Shown here piece by piece: positions 42,625 to 55,496 of a DNA stretch of 64,000 bases (positions are counted from its first letter, which is position 1; the number at the start of each line of letters is the position of its first letter). Both the position numbers and the translations under genes were made by a program. Origin of the DNA: Anastatus disparis. Taxonomy: Eukaryota > Arthropoda > Insecta > Hymenoptera > Eupelmidae. The notes below the pieces were generated by a model. The model worked only from the letters and a program-made list of their open reading frames with translations, made no database searches and had not been told where the DNA came from. The DNA lies in the NCBI GenBank assembly GCA_017163975.1, contig JAFFSR010000251.1:6448001-6512000 (forward strand), written 5' to 3'.

Positions 42625-45172
42625 AGTTTAAAATAAAAAAAAATTCTTTTTTTTCAGATTTTTCTAAAATTATTGTATTTATAGAAACGAATAGTTTGTA
42701 GCATATAATTAAAAAAAGTGAAATTAGTTTATTTTTCATCATGTTTTTCAAGTATAGAAGTTTAATATTTATGAACTAAAAAATAACTAAGTTACATATG
42801 TTATGAACTAAAATATTTAAAAAACACGTCTATGTTATTTTCTTTTGAATGATCGCATAATTTCAATTTGGGACGATACAAAGTGTTAAAAAAATAAAAA
42901 ATTTAATATTTTGAAATTTTTAATTAATGAAAGGAACCGACAAACGGAACTTTTACGATGCCGATATAAAATATAATACTTTGGTCTATTCTCGAATTAA
43001 AAATTTTGCACGAGTCATTGTTTGCGAAAATTTTAATAATTTAAGTATACGATCAAATCTATATAAGACCTCTCTTGTCCTGTTTAAGATCTAATCGAAA
43101 ATTACATACCGATAATAATCGTGTCATGGTCGTCGTCTTTTAATCAATGGATTTACCATTCATTATCATTATAATAACGAATTATTACGAGGCGTTTATT
43201 TCACTGTTAAATAATAATTATCTAAGATACGACTTCATCAAACATTTAAAGATCGATTTGTTTTATTTTTATTGCATCCTGGTGGGTATTAACGTTGAAC
43301 TATTTGTTAGTCCGTTTGGAAATAATTATAGATTTTAAGTAACAAATGTCTTTGTTTTTACTTTTTTATTGTCTTTTTCGATGGTCATCAACGTACGTCA
43401 TTATTAATTTATTAGAGTTGTTTTTCTGCAATTTTTTTATTATAGTTGTTTATCATTAATGATAGAATAATCATGCAATCAGTACTTAATTGATAATAGT
43501 AATTTATCTCGATACCTTTTTATTCAATAGATTATATTTTGTGTACGAATTATCAGTGAATTTATAAATTAATATTTTGCGTGGCTATAATTTAAGCAAA
43601 TTTTTTTTCCAATATTGATTGTTTAACTTTGATTTTTATATTTGTAATCTTTTGATGTCAACAATTAAAAAGAATTTTTTAATTGTGAAAATACATTTTC
43701 AAAGAAATTTTCACATAAAGCAATGTTTATTTCATTCAAAGCAATTTAAAACTGGAATTGAAAAAAAAGTAAACATGCTCAATCGTTTTTCAATAAAACA
43801 ACTTTTTATTGACCTTGTTCAAAACCTGAAATTTGATAAGAAAAAAAAAATAGTTTTGTTAAATCGTTAAAAAAATCCAATTTATTTGTAAAAAAAATAC
43901 AGGATTTTACGGTATATTAAAGATTAAAGGCAGTTTTGATTCTCGCAAGCTGTTAAACTGGCGAAAGCAAAATTTAAATAAAAAAAACAGAGTTCGTATG
44001 ACTGTGAAATTTTTAGCCTACCTGTAGTACATAATATGCTTTTATATCAAATACTTTTATGTTGATTCATATTTCAAAATAACTTATAACTTCATCTTGA
44101 GCTATTCTCTCATTTTGCTTGATAAAAAATACCAATTAAACTGTTCTAATTAAAAATCTACCAAAAACTTTCTTCTGATATAAATTATATTTGGTTAGTA
44201 ATCATTGAATCGTTGATTTCAAAATATCTTTTATATAAAAAATTGAACTATATTAATATATTGAATTTAATCCTGATTTCGACTTAGATATTTTTAGGAT
44301 AGTTAATTGGAATTGTTATGAAATAGAGATCTCAAAGATTTAAATGTAAATTACTGAGAGATTATTGTTTAAAATTCAATTGTAATTGTAATGAAAATTC
44401 AAAAGTCTTTTTATTGGAAATATTGTAAAAATCATTCTAGTAACTAAATTTATTTTTTTAAATTTATAATCAATCATTTTTTTATGCAACAATTATGAAA
44501 GAAACATATGTAAAATTGTTTAAAAAAACTCATTTATCGAAGAATATTCCTTCAAGCTTAATTTATTAATTTCATGAATTTTTCTTATTCGTTTCTTTTT
44601 TTCAAGTATTATCTACAATAAAATTAACATACATCATATTAAAAGAGGAAGATACTACAATTATTCATCAATAATGAATAAGCGAATCAAAATCCAAAGA
44701 GAAGACGAGAGCAAGATAATGAAAGAGACAGAGACATGATGCATTAATAAAAAATCAATATATAATATATTCGAATTAATATATAATGCATATATATCTA
44801 GACATGTGCGCAATGCTGTAGACACTTGGTGACCAACAAACTCTTGTTCGTTTCGAGGACGTCTAGTTTTATTCGCAAAGCAAACGTCATTTTGTATTGA
44901 AAAAATATGACGAATAGGGTGGTCTTATAAAAATTCAAATATATCTTTTTATTGATCATTTTTTTTTTGTTTCATTTATTGCATTTTTAAATTGTAACTA
45001 TCGAGTTATAGAAATACTTTTACAATTACTTTCAAATGGTGTATACTTCGAACAAAAAAAATTAGTTTTAAATTATCTTAAAAAGAATTTCGTTTAAAAG
45101 AAAACAAATATTTATAAAATATTAGAATATTTCTGGAATGAAGTTCCACTACCATATTTTGTATTTTTTTTA
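42625..45172. other. AT-rich intergenic DNA, no gene
   Basis: The frames at 43147-43338 and 43619-43870 (+) are rich in Ile, Phe, Asn and Lys, as expected by chance here. Neither has a domain, splice context or promoter I can support. Confidence 0.45.
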
Positions 45173-45359
45173 ATTTAACGTCGCTATGCACATGCTATCA
45201 TTTTGATGTTAATTAACGACAGAGGTTGTCAGCGTGTTTGAGAACAAAGCACATGTAACGTACAGTGGTGCTTGTGTTAATCAGCTGAGAGCGGTATTCG
45301 ATCTCGGGACCTCGAGATTATGAATCCATCGCTCTACTGACTGAGCCACGGAGACCTCC
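45173..45359 (-). mobile_element. tRNA-derived SINE, copy 1
   Basis: On the minus strand it starts with a tRNA-like head: A box GTGGCTCAGTCAGTAGAGCG, the anticodon-loop position reading CAT, and a decayed B box (GAGATCGAATAC). It is followed by a tail shared with the other two copies (CAAGCACCACTGTA, ACATGTGCT, ACCTC, GATAGCAT, ACGTTAAA) and an A-rich end. The cloverleaf arms are degenerate, so this is not a functional tRNA gene. SINEs of this type need a LINE's reverse transcriptase in trans. Confidence 0.85.
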
Positions 45360-45545
45360 TGTTTGCATCAAAAATTAATCTATCAACATCAAATGGATTT
45401 ACTTTGAGTATAGAAGTAACATTTTCAAACATAATATAATTAGATAGTTTATGTTATTTTGGATCTTCAATAAAAAATTAAAGATTAATTGACTGTTAAT
45501 AAATTTTTTTAAATAAATAATAACAAACAATAGATAAATATTGTG

Positions 45546-46694
45546 CCCTGGTAGAAAGTTGAGCATATTTTCAGTATATCATCCCGTATTTTATGGGCAG
45601 TCGCGATCATATGCTTTTAGATATCGCGATAAACCTCCATTACTCTTAACGAATTATCGCGATGGTATCGGGAGAATATGGTCAATGTTGAATTATACTA
45701 TATTCATAAACAGCATATTACAAAGTGTGAGTGAGCACGCATATGGGAACACAGTTAGTGAGAAAGAGAAAGGCTGTTCACTCCTTGTTTCCTTTTCAGT
45801 TCCTAAACGGACAGTCTTACACTGTAAAAAAAATAGCAGAAAAGCACGTTGTTGGTCGACGATTTCAATGCGACCATGCACCGTCGAGGTTATTTAACTT
45901 CGTTCAACGGCGACATTTTAACGTGCTTTGCGCGATTTCACGTAAACTGAACACAAGATTTTTAGATTAAATCAGTTAGATTTTGCGCTTCAACAATGTT
46001 AAATAACATCGACGGTGCATGGTCGCATTGAAATCGTCGACCAACGACGTAATTTCTCGCCATTTTCTTTTACAGTGTATTCTCTCACACTAAGTTTACA
46101 TATGCACTCGCTCACTCGCACTTCGCACTCACTGATTTTACATGGATATTTTATTCATAATCATACTGTATATGTTCGCAAATAAATTTAAGTTATACAA
46201 TAAAGAATAGAAAATGTTGACACTATTACAATAACAGTATATGCATCTTTAATAATTTTAAAGTTAAGTCAAGTCAATCTAACCTGCACATATAGTGATG
46301 AAGATAGATGCTTATAGAAGACGAAGCGTCGAGTGATGCGCGCGCAGCTAACATTCAGTATTCACAACTATATAGGATATATTTTACGATTGTACAAACA
46401 GGCGCCATCGCGGGCAGCATGTATATATACAGATTCGCTTTCTATAAACGATTTTAATTGCAAAATTATTTACAACTCATATGAATTGTAATAATGAATA
46501 TTATAATATTTATAATTTATTTCGAATCAGAAGAAAAAAATTTTAATTATTTTAGTGATTATATTTTATATCAACTCTGTAATCTTTAATATATTATCGT
46601 GTATTTATCGGTCACTTATCGCGACTGCGTAGCGACGAGATATAGCCAACAGTTAGTTATCTGAGCATATCTTATCCTTAATTTTCTACCAGGG
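45546..46694. mobile_element. Foldback DNA element, 1.15 kb, with a nested MITE
   Basis: The ends CCCTGGTAGAAA (45546-45557) and its exact complement (46683-46694) form terminal inverted repeats. Further inside, the two halves continue as imperfect inverted copies (AGTCGCGAT blocks, CATATGC and CTCACTC blocks), so the element can fold back on itself. No transposase frame remains. A second element (45820-46077) sits between the arms. The superfamily is unknown, and no clear target-site duplication is visible. Confidence 0.6.
45820..46077. mobile_element. Long-TIR MITE flanked by TA (258 bp), nested
   Basis: It begins CACTGTAAAA and ends with the complement, bordered on both sides by TA (45818-45819 and 46078-46079), as for Tc1/mariner-type elements. 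The inverted repeats are about 80 bases long and highly similar; the inner part (GTTGGTCGACGATTTCAATG and the next 20 bases) is identical on both arms. It is non-coding, so mobilised in trans. Confidence 0.75.
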
Positions 46695-49453
46695 TGATTA
46701 AAAACGCAATAACGAAATTTTATTTGAGATGCAAAAGCAGTATAAATGAATTTGCACGTGATAGTTAAAAACTATTAAAATTTTACGTGCTTTTAAATCC
46801 ACCTATTGTTTCCTTTTTTTCATTTTTCTTTATTTCTTATGATTTCGAAGGTCACATTGAACGTCAGAAATTTACAGCTTATAAGATTTCATTGCCTCCC
46901 AAGCCAATATAGTGTATTCTTTTTCCATTTAATCTCAATGGATCATAAATAATTTAAATGCAGAATAAAGTGAGAAAAATGATCTTTATAGGTAATGTGC
47001 TATAAGAGATATTTATTTGTCGATATTATTAGAAGATACAGTTATATTTATTATTAATGTTTATTCGCTAATTTATTTTAATAACTCATTGATAGTTTTT
47101 ACTTGGCTGATTGTCGTAATTTTTGTCGTATTTACAAAAAAAGGACTATAAAATGAGTTATAAATAATCATGGGATAGATATAGTCATTAAAAAAAAATA
47201 CAATAAAAAGTTATATTTCACAATAAAACTTTGATGTTGTAAATTCAATACAAGAATTAATAAATATCAATTTAAGAATGTGAAACGTTTAGTTTTATTA
47301 AAAACTTGTTCAGATACGCTTTTCTAATATATGCAGATTGCTCTTCAATTGTATTTCGTTAACTTTAACAACATTTTTCTCTTACTTTCCAATTGTTCAA
47401 GTGGGTCAGAAAAAAAAGATTTTATTTTGTTTTCTATAAAATTAGATCAAGTTCAACATTTTACTTTTTTAGAAAATTTAACGATACAATGCAATTCAAC
47501 GTTGAAACGATAAAATTAAATAAAATTATATTAGATTTTAATTTTTCATAAGATTCAGTAAAATCAAAACGTATAAATAAACATAAATTTTATAATGTTA
47601 AAAAAAATTAAAACTGAGTACGGAGAAAATAGTTCGTGAGAAAAATTAGTTATTCTATTTGAAGCTTGACTTGTTTCCTTGTCAATTTATTTCCTTATTT
47701 AGAAAAAGTGAGACTTTCGTATGATCATACATGTAGCTGCACGTATGCACATCAAATCTGTACAATATATTAGTTCAAGGACGATATTAAACTCACAAAA
47801 TAGATCTTTGTACTGATTAAAAACTTTTTATACGTTCAAAGAATGTCAACGTCAGGTTAAATTAAAATTTAATGATGATATTAAAATGCTCCCATGTTTA
47901 ATGGTAATATTTGACCTACACTTTTACGTTATTTATTATACCTGCCAATTTTTATACAGCTCGGGGTACGTTGGATTTGTAACTTTTTTCTTCAGATTTT
48001 TTTTAGAAAACTAAGATGAAGAATTGTGAATCTATTGATTTTTATGAGGTTACTATGGTCAATGCATTAGCATATTATTATAATAAATATTGAGGAATTT
48101 GTGCAAATTCGTACAATTTTTAGTGCTAAATGTAAGTAAATTTATTTTAAAATTATATAATTATTTTTTTTAGTTTATAAAAAATAAATAGTAAAATATA
48201 ATTTAAATTTTTTTCGCATCAAAGCTTAGAAAAAGGTCCAATTGTTTGGAAATCTCAAACAAAAAATTCAACAAAAAAAAAAGCTTTTTTTATATTTCCC
48301 AAACGATTTTACTTATCAAAACAATCATTAAAAAAAATAAATATTTAAAAACGCATCTATTCCCTACTAATAATTAAAAATCTTAAAACAAATTTTATGA
48401 CCGTAAATCCTAGTAGTATATATTTCCGTACTTAATATACGTTCTCCTTTTTCCAGCGTTCCCATAATACTTTATACACCATGTTACTCTTGTCTCGTCG
48501 GAGCGAGCTGTTACTACTGCAACGATAGTTAAATACGTATTGTAATGTTGGTATACAGTTTCGTGAAAAGGAAGAAAAAAAAGAAAAGAAAAAAAAGAGA
48601 AGAAAAGAAACAAATCACGTTGGCTTCTATATAACAAGAGAAAGGGTTTTCACTTTGACCATTCGACTTTCGATTCAATGTATCTTTCATGATTTCTTCA
48701 ATGCCTTAAAGTAATTATCATCGTTTGAGAAATGAAAAAAAGGAACAGAAAAGAAAAGATATAGTTTTGGTATTTTATCGGATATAGCAAAACACAAAAG
48801 AAATTAATGACTTTCTATTTCGGTTGTTATTTAATTGATGAAAAATGAAATGTTTGACGCTTTGTCTTTAGATACTTTTTTTATCAATAGACTTTTTAAT
48901 GCTGGCATTGACTAATGCGCTGTAATGCAACCATATAATTGTTTATTTTTTCTTTTAAATTATAAAGATGCGGTAGCTTTGATTTTAATGCTTGTCTCGT
49001 TAATTTTTATAGCACATAGTTTGAGAGAAATTATCTGTTACGTATAGAAAATTTCTAGGTATAAGATACAAAGAATTTTCTTATTATATTTTCTATTTTG
49101 TATCTATTCAAATTTGAATAATGTCTGATATTAATAATAATTATAATTTATCCTATGCGTTTTACATGTATTCAAAGTTTTGGGAAAGTTTTAGAAATTC
49201 ATTGAGTAATACAAATTTATTGTTTTATTTGAGTTTACATTATTAAATAATTAAGTGCACGACTATTTGCTATTCAAATTTATTTTAAAATACACTTTAG
49301 TACAAATTCAATGTTTGCCACAAAAAATATTCAAGGTATTTTAAAATTAAATATTTACCTAATCTACATTTAATAAATATAAAGCTATGTTTGTTTAAAA
49401 AAAAATTTTTTTTAAATACGTTTATTTACTTTCTACAACTTACATTTCTAGCT
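46695..49453. other. AT-rich intergenic DNA, no gene
   Basis: No supported feature. The frame at 48410-48637 (-) lies over an AAGAAAA-rich tract and is low complexity. Confidence 0.45.
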
Positions 49454-49642
49454 GAGGGCTTCAGTGGCTTAGTCGGTAGAGCGATGGATTCGTAATCTTC
49501 GAGGTCTCGAGTTCGAATCCAACTTTCGACCTATTTACACAAGCACCACTGTACATTACATGTGCTTTGTTCACAAACATACTGAAAAGACCTCCATCGC
49601 TAATTAGCATCTCAATGATAGCTGAAATACAGCGACGTTAAA
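49454..49642 (+). mobile_element. tRNA-derived SINE, copy 2
   Basis: The head is CAGTGGCTTAGTCGGTAGAGC (A box) with an intact B box, GAGTTCGAATCC. The anticodon position reads CGT. The tail shares CAAGCACCACTGTA, ACATGTGCT, TCGCTAATTAGCATC and GCGACGTTAAA with copies 1 and 3. It ends in an A-rich run. Confidence 0.88.
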
Positions 49643-49676
49643 GAAGAAAAAAAAATATTATTAAATCGTTACGTTT

Positions 49677-49740
49677 GAAAAAGAATAATCTCTTCTTTTT
49701 TGACTATTATTAGTCAAAAAAAAAGAGATTATTCTTCTTT
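49677..49740. other. Near-perfect 30-bp hairpin
   Basis: The arms 49677-49706 and 49711-49740 are almost fully complementary (AATAATCTCTT ... AAGAGATTATT), with a TTAT loop, 35 bases beyond SINE copy 2. It could be a tiny foldback element or a slippage product. Confidence 0.6.
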
Positions 49741-50234
49741 TTTCTATAGTTTTCTTTAGCTGAATTATTTGTTGATGGTTTCGCTTAATGTTTGAAGGAG
49801 AAGTCAAAGAACTTATTAACAAAAATATTTGTTTATATGAAATTGTCATGGAATCATTGTTCGTAGATACGGGAAGATAGTTTTCATAGCAATGTATAAA
49901 CTGAAAGTAACATTAATATATTGAAATATATTAATAAATTTCTTGTCTACGTAAAAACCATCGTAATTCTCATTTTGATCATAAGTATTTAACACTTTTA
50001 TTATTTTAAGTCTATTCACCTCATTTGTTCGTATTTTGCTCTCACCTCTCTGCATTCTGTTTTTAAGGTACACAGTAAAATCCTATCTAGTTCTACATAT
50101 GGATTTTGAAGATTTTTTGGTTTTTAAAATATATGTGTTTTCTATATTTCTGCAAACTGTTGAGTTATTCTGAAAAAAATATTCGTATTTACTCATGCTT
50201 CATATATTATAGTAAAATATTTACGTATTTATTA

Positions 50235-50438
50235 CACTGAGAAAAATTCTATCGTAAAAATTACTATTTGATATATCAACCATGGGACATACTTTATAAG
50301 TACAAAAATTACTACTTCAAATAGTAAAAATTGTTATTTCAATTTTTACTATTTGAAATAGTAATTTTTATACATATAAAGTATGTCCCATGGCTACTAT
50401 CTAAAATAGTAATTTTTTCGATAGAATTTTTCTCAGTG
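50235..50438. mobile_element. Palindromic MITE flanked by TA (204 bp)
   Basis: The ends CACTGAGAAAAATTCTATCG and its complement are 20-bp inverted repeats bordered by TA at 50233-50234 and 50439-50440. The inside is also nearly palindromic: GGGACATACTTTATA and TATAAAGTATGTCCC face each other about the centre at 50337. Non-coding. The TA duplication and CACTG ends suggest the IS630/Tc1/mariner group. Confidence 0.8.
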
Positions 50439-50799
50439 TAATTACTAAGAAATGATTAGACGTGATAAACTATTTAATGTGCAACATTTTGTAAATAATT
50501 AATGTCGTAAGACATGAATCTTTAACAAGGAATTAAAAAATTAAAATTACTACAGTGTTCGAGTTTTAAAAAATCTATTTAATTTATCCATTTAAAAATT
50601 ACATATGTATAAATTTTATGAAATATAAGAAAATGACATCATTGAAAGTTTCCCTTTAAATTCAAGGTTGATTCATCAACGACATCAGTCTGAAAAAATA
50701 AAAAAAAAATACACAAAACATAAGGTATTAAAAATATAAGCTCAACTCGAATGAACAATAAAAGCAAAATCAATGTTTCTTTTAACAAAGAAGAATAAC

Positions 50800-51300
50800 C
50801 AGAAGATTCATTTTAAAAGTTTAATGTATGCGTGTGCAGTTGAGTCTCGTCAGAGAAATTCGAGCAATGTGTATTACAATCCTCTCTTTCTCAGGCAGCA
50901 GTATCTTTCCATAGGAAATTCACAAGCATAATTTGCCCGAGGGCGAGAGAAACAACGACAAAATCAAAAAGATCCAGTTCGTATAGCTTCCGATATACGT
51001 ATACATACACGCGTTCAGACATTTCTACATATATATTCAACAAAGTTGTATTACGCATATAAAATCCATCTGAGAGGGTCAATGTCGGACGTGGAAAGAA
51101 GACCTTGGTTAATTCAACTTTATACAGCTTTTAGTTTGTATATGTACCACACATTTTTATTTTTTATGCTTGTATATATACATATATATCGTGCAGCACT
51201 GCCCTCTTTTTACGGATATTATCTTTCTTTGCTTATGGTGTAGAACTATACTTGTTCCTCTTTTTCTCGTATTCTCTTTCTTCAAAAACTTTTTTACTTT
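50800..51300. other. GC-richer segment with a 53-codon frame
   Basis: The frame at 51082-51243 (+) begins MSDVERRPWLIQLYTAFSLY and continues as a hydrophobic, possibly membrane-spanning stretch to TAG. I recognise no family, and a minus-strand frame overlaps it. It may be promoter or leader DNA rather than a gene. Confidence 0.2.
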
Positions 51301-52860
51301 TATCTCTACTTGTAAAAATTTAACGTGAATGCAAAAGTGGACATTCTAAAGTACACGGCCAAGTGGTTTATTTAGTTTCGTATTTTTTGGTTTGCTTTTT
51401 CTTAATTTCGTTTGAGAGCAAGTGGGGTATATACATTTTGCTTTTGTGAAAGAAAAGTTGAACTGGAATGAAAAATGAGGTTTTCGATATTCGCAGAAGA
51501 AGATGGATAAATTAACTTCAGTTGATGACATATATTACAAATGTCAAAATGATTTTTAAATTTTAAAGAGATTTTTATTTAAAGATTAATTTGTTTTATA
51601 TTCTAATTTATTCTAAAACAAGTTTAAATTTTTGTTTAATGGAAAAAATTTTTTTTTAATATTGTATGTAACAAAATTTTAGTCAAAATTACGATAATTT
51701 ATAAAAAAAAAGTATCAGACTTAAAATATCTAAAAAAAAATTTGTAGTTTATTGAAATATTTGTTAAAAATAAGGGCATTTTATTAAATTTCTAATAAAT
51801 TGTACGATATAAATTTTGATAATTTTTAGCCGCAATAGTCTTATAGTATCACCGTAACTGTAAACTATTATAAATATTGCTAGAACATTATTTCGCGTAA
51901 AAATTAAATAGTTCAATAATATTGATGTAAATAAAACTGATTATAAGAACTTAATAAGTTGTGAGAAATCTTCAATTTATCAAAAGCTTAAAGTTATCGT
52001 GTTCTTATAATTATTTAGTTTTTATTTTTATTATAGCCGAAAAAGTAACCTAATTTTTACAAAGAAATAGAGTGCAATAATATTTGTTGACAAAGAACTG
52101 AGCTTTTATTATTTAAAGTTTAAATTTATGAGTTATTTTTTATTTTTTTTTAAATTAAAAAAAATAATTTATTTAACTTTGTTTAAATTATTATTTTGGC
52201 ATTAAATGTATATACATTTTACACGCATATGTATTTGAATCATACGATTAATAAAAAAAGAAAAAATGTATTTGTACAACACGTTTATAAAAAGCTAAAA
52301 AGAATTTTTCGTAATACGGAAGATAGCAATAAAAGTCAATTGATACGATGAAAATCGCATAAATTGATCTGTTCTAAAATTACGCTCTATTATGAGATTA
52401 GAATACATTAAATATATTACGGTAACGTTTATTTTTTCAATTAATCCATTAAATCGACCTTTGTAGATATGATTTTTAAATTTTCCAATTTATAACTGTA
52501 CATCTCAGCAAATTCACTATCAATGACAAATCTCATCATGCTGAATTTCGACAAATTATCAAATTACATAGTTTAAAAACAATTTTATAATATGACTTTT
52601 GAAAAAATACAAACATTATAAATCTACGTAATTAGAAAAAATGCTTTATTTTTCATTTGATGCTTCATACATAAAGATTACCGATTTCATTGTCATCAAA
52701 TTGCACGTCAACCAACAATAACAACAAATCCGTCAATAATAAAAAACAATCACGCACAATCGTTTCACAGAAAAAAATTGTTAAAACAAAAAAAGAAGAG
52801 TTACATCAGCTGAAATCATATTAACGAGATCGGTAGCCAAAACAAAACTTATGCACTCCT
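51301..52860. other. AT-rich intergenic DNA, no gene
   Basis: Stop-rich AT sequence. No RNA gene, repeat element or coding frame is supported. Confidence 0.45.
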
Positions 52861-52864
52861 TGCA

Positions 52865-53240
52865 TATAAAAGCAGTAAATGTATGCATACACTAGATCGG
52901 CAATATCTTCTGCAAGGAGTTCAACTAGGAAAACGTCCCGGCATTACATTTCAATATAATTATACGATTTAGAAAAGTATAAAAAACAACATATAAGAAA
53001 ATAGAGAAAAAGAGAGAGAGAGAGAGATAAAGAAATAAAGAGAGTGTCAACATGGCTGACTTGGAAAGTATTAAGCGCCGCCGCTGAGTATATAGCAAGC
53101 ATTATATACTCCAACTATCACACGCACTCAACGTACTCTTAACTTGGATGTATAAGCTCTGGCAATATAAGCCAGTCACATACCGTTCTTCGTAACTATC
53201 GCTCTGTAAGCATACTCGACATAGTCTTTCGATATTTCGT
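52865..53240 (+). promoter_or_regulatory. Candidate TATA promoter and leader upstream of a plus-strand gene
   Basis: TATAAAAG at 52865-52872 is followed about 25-30 bases later by CACTAG, then a GA tract (53011-53028) and an 11-codon frame, MADLESIKRRR (53052-53087), that could be an upstream ORF. A GC-richer stretch with GCCGCCGC follows. The target is probably the gene whose coding exon lies at 56452, but this link is inferred. Confidence 0.3.
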
Positions 53241-54241
53241 TTTCGAATTTTTATTTCTTTCTTTTTTCTTTCTTTATTTATTTACTTTTTTAATAAAAGA
53301 AAAAATATATTTAAGAAAAACAGGAACACCTTTGTAAATAAAAAAATGAAAAGCAGAAAAATAAAATGTTTAAAGTACTTTTCAATTACATAAAAAGTTG
53401 AAGAAGAGAACGAAGAAAGTTTTAAATTTGTATTAAGAATAAAGAAAATTTAGTTTTATTAGTTTACACAAAAAATTATAAAGATCGTTTGGTTATTGAC
53501 CTTACGCATGCTCAAAGAAGATGAAGTGCTTTGAAGAAGAAGTGCACTAGTATTAAACATCTTAATTAGTGTTCATTATCACTCGTAAACTTTCTTTCTT
53601 GCGAGCGGTTATAAAGCAATACATTCATTTTTTCTCCTTTTTCTTCTGACGTTTGAGCTTCATTTATTTCAGAGACTTTAATTGATAAAAACATGTCGCC
53701 GATAATGGATGAAAATCAAGTTTCAATAAAAATAGAACTCAAACTTGATTTAATTTAAATATGTGAACTGATAATATGCAAGGCAGTAAAATTTATTTAT
53801 CAAAATAAATATCAAATAAAATATAAAAATAATGGAATAAAAAAATATATACATCTGCAACTGAGCAATTATCTCTCGTTCATAATTGAAGCCTCTTTTT
53901 TATTTTGTTTTTATGCAACAGCATAAATTTCCAAGCTGTTCCAAAAATCCAAATTTCGTTGTATACACCTTATACTTTCTGTAAATAAGCCTCTCTTTTA
54001 CACATCGATCGCATTCATTAATCTCTTAACCGAGTCCAATCTCCTCATACAGTAAAGGTTATTGCGACATACTCGTTCGCATATATATATATACACATAT
54101 ACATAGCGTACATATATTACATACGTATGTATATATATACACAAAGTGACGGACGGCTTTGGAATAAGAAAGTTTTCCAAAGGTAAGCACTATACGGTTA
54201 CAGGTGGCAATATGTATATATAATATACATTGGCGAAGAGA

Positions 54242-54280
54242 GTCTCTCTCTCTCTCTTTCTCTTTCTATCTCTTTCTCTC
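54242..54280 (+). repeat. (TC)n microsatellite
   Basis: Pyrimidine dinucleotide tract with a few interruptions, in the presumed 5' region of the gene starting at 56452. Confidence 0.8.
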
Positions 54281-55496
54281 CCTACCCTATAGCTTTTAAA
54301 CGTGTAGTTCTCGAACACCGGCTTTTTAGAAAGCGATCGAGCCGATTCTTTCAGTCTCTCTTGCATTTATACAAAGTACACACCACGTGCTTGAGGCTCT
54401 GGATTTTAAAAAAAATCATTTTTAATCTCAATCATTATTTTTAGTCGAACGCGTGGATTAAGATTTTTGATTTATCGATAGCTTTTATTTATCTTGCTTT
54501 TTTTTAAATTCTTGTTAAGTGACCTATCGGTCAATCTAAAGGAAAAATTGTAAACATTTATTGATATTGTGAATTGGCAAGTGGAAAAATATAATCGAGG
54601 AAAATGTATAATAGACATAAATAACATTTTCTTTTTATAAATTTTGTGGTGATTATTAGAAGATAGTAATTTATTCGCAAGCGAAAAAAGTTTTAATTGA
54701 AGAATATTTCGAAGCAGACATTGAATAACAGATAAAAAATAAAAAAAAGTGTTAATTTAAAGTATGGAAAATCTATTTAAGAAGAATGAATAGCCCAAAT
54801 TCATGAAGGATTAAGAGGAGTTATTGGCAAATTTCAAAATATCAAAAGTTCATCTAAATGCTTTTATTAATGAAAATTTAGTCATCTACCATCGGTAATT
54901 TCGCCGTTATAATCTACAAAAAAAAAGAAGAAATTCCTACATGTTCGTTGAATGTTTTTATTTCTAAATACCTATATATTCTTTGCAATTTTGGCTTTGA
55001 AATTGACTTAGAAGAAAAAAGGACGACAGCTCGTTTGAGAAGAAGAAAATCAAGTAATAAAATGAAAAAACAACACTAGTTTAAAATACAGGATCTTCAA
55101 CTTTGCAAAACAATCTATTAAAAAAAGAAAAAGAGCAGTTATACTATCCTCTTCAAAATCCTTAAAAAGTACGAGATTTCTAAAATTCTTCATTATTTTG
55201 AAAACTTGAACTTTAATCAAAAGTAAATACACGAAAATGACAATGATCACTCAACTCCAATTAATGTCAATAATACCTCCAACTGGTTAAAAGTACTCTA
55301 TCAACGATCATCAATCGAAAATTAAAATTTCTCAAATCAACAAGAAAAGGCCTTTATTAGAAAAAAAAATAGTTTATGAAAATAATAATAAAAAAAGTGA
55401 ATGGGTTCCTGATAAACACGAGATGATATTTTATTAGCGTTTAGAGTCAAGCAGCGCTCAAGAGTGTACGAGCGAGCAACGAAGCTGACAAATGTC

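Noticed and set aside
45541..45970. 118- and 79-codon frames at 45.5-46.0 kb
   Set aside because: They fall across the foldback element and the nested MITE and read through inverted-repeat DNA, so they are not a host gene or a transposase.
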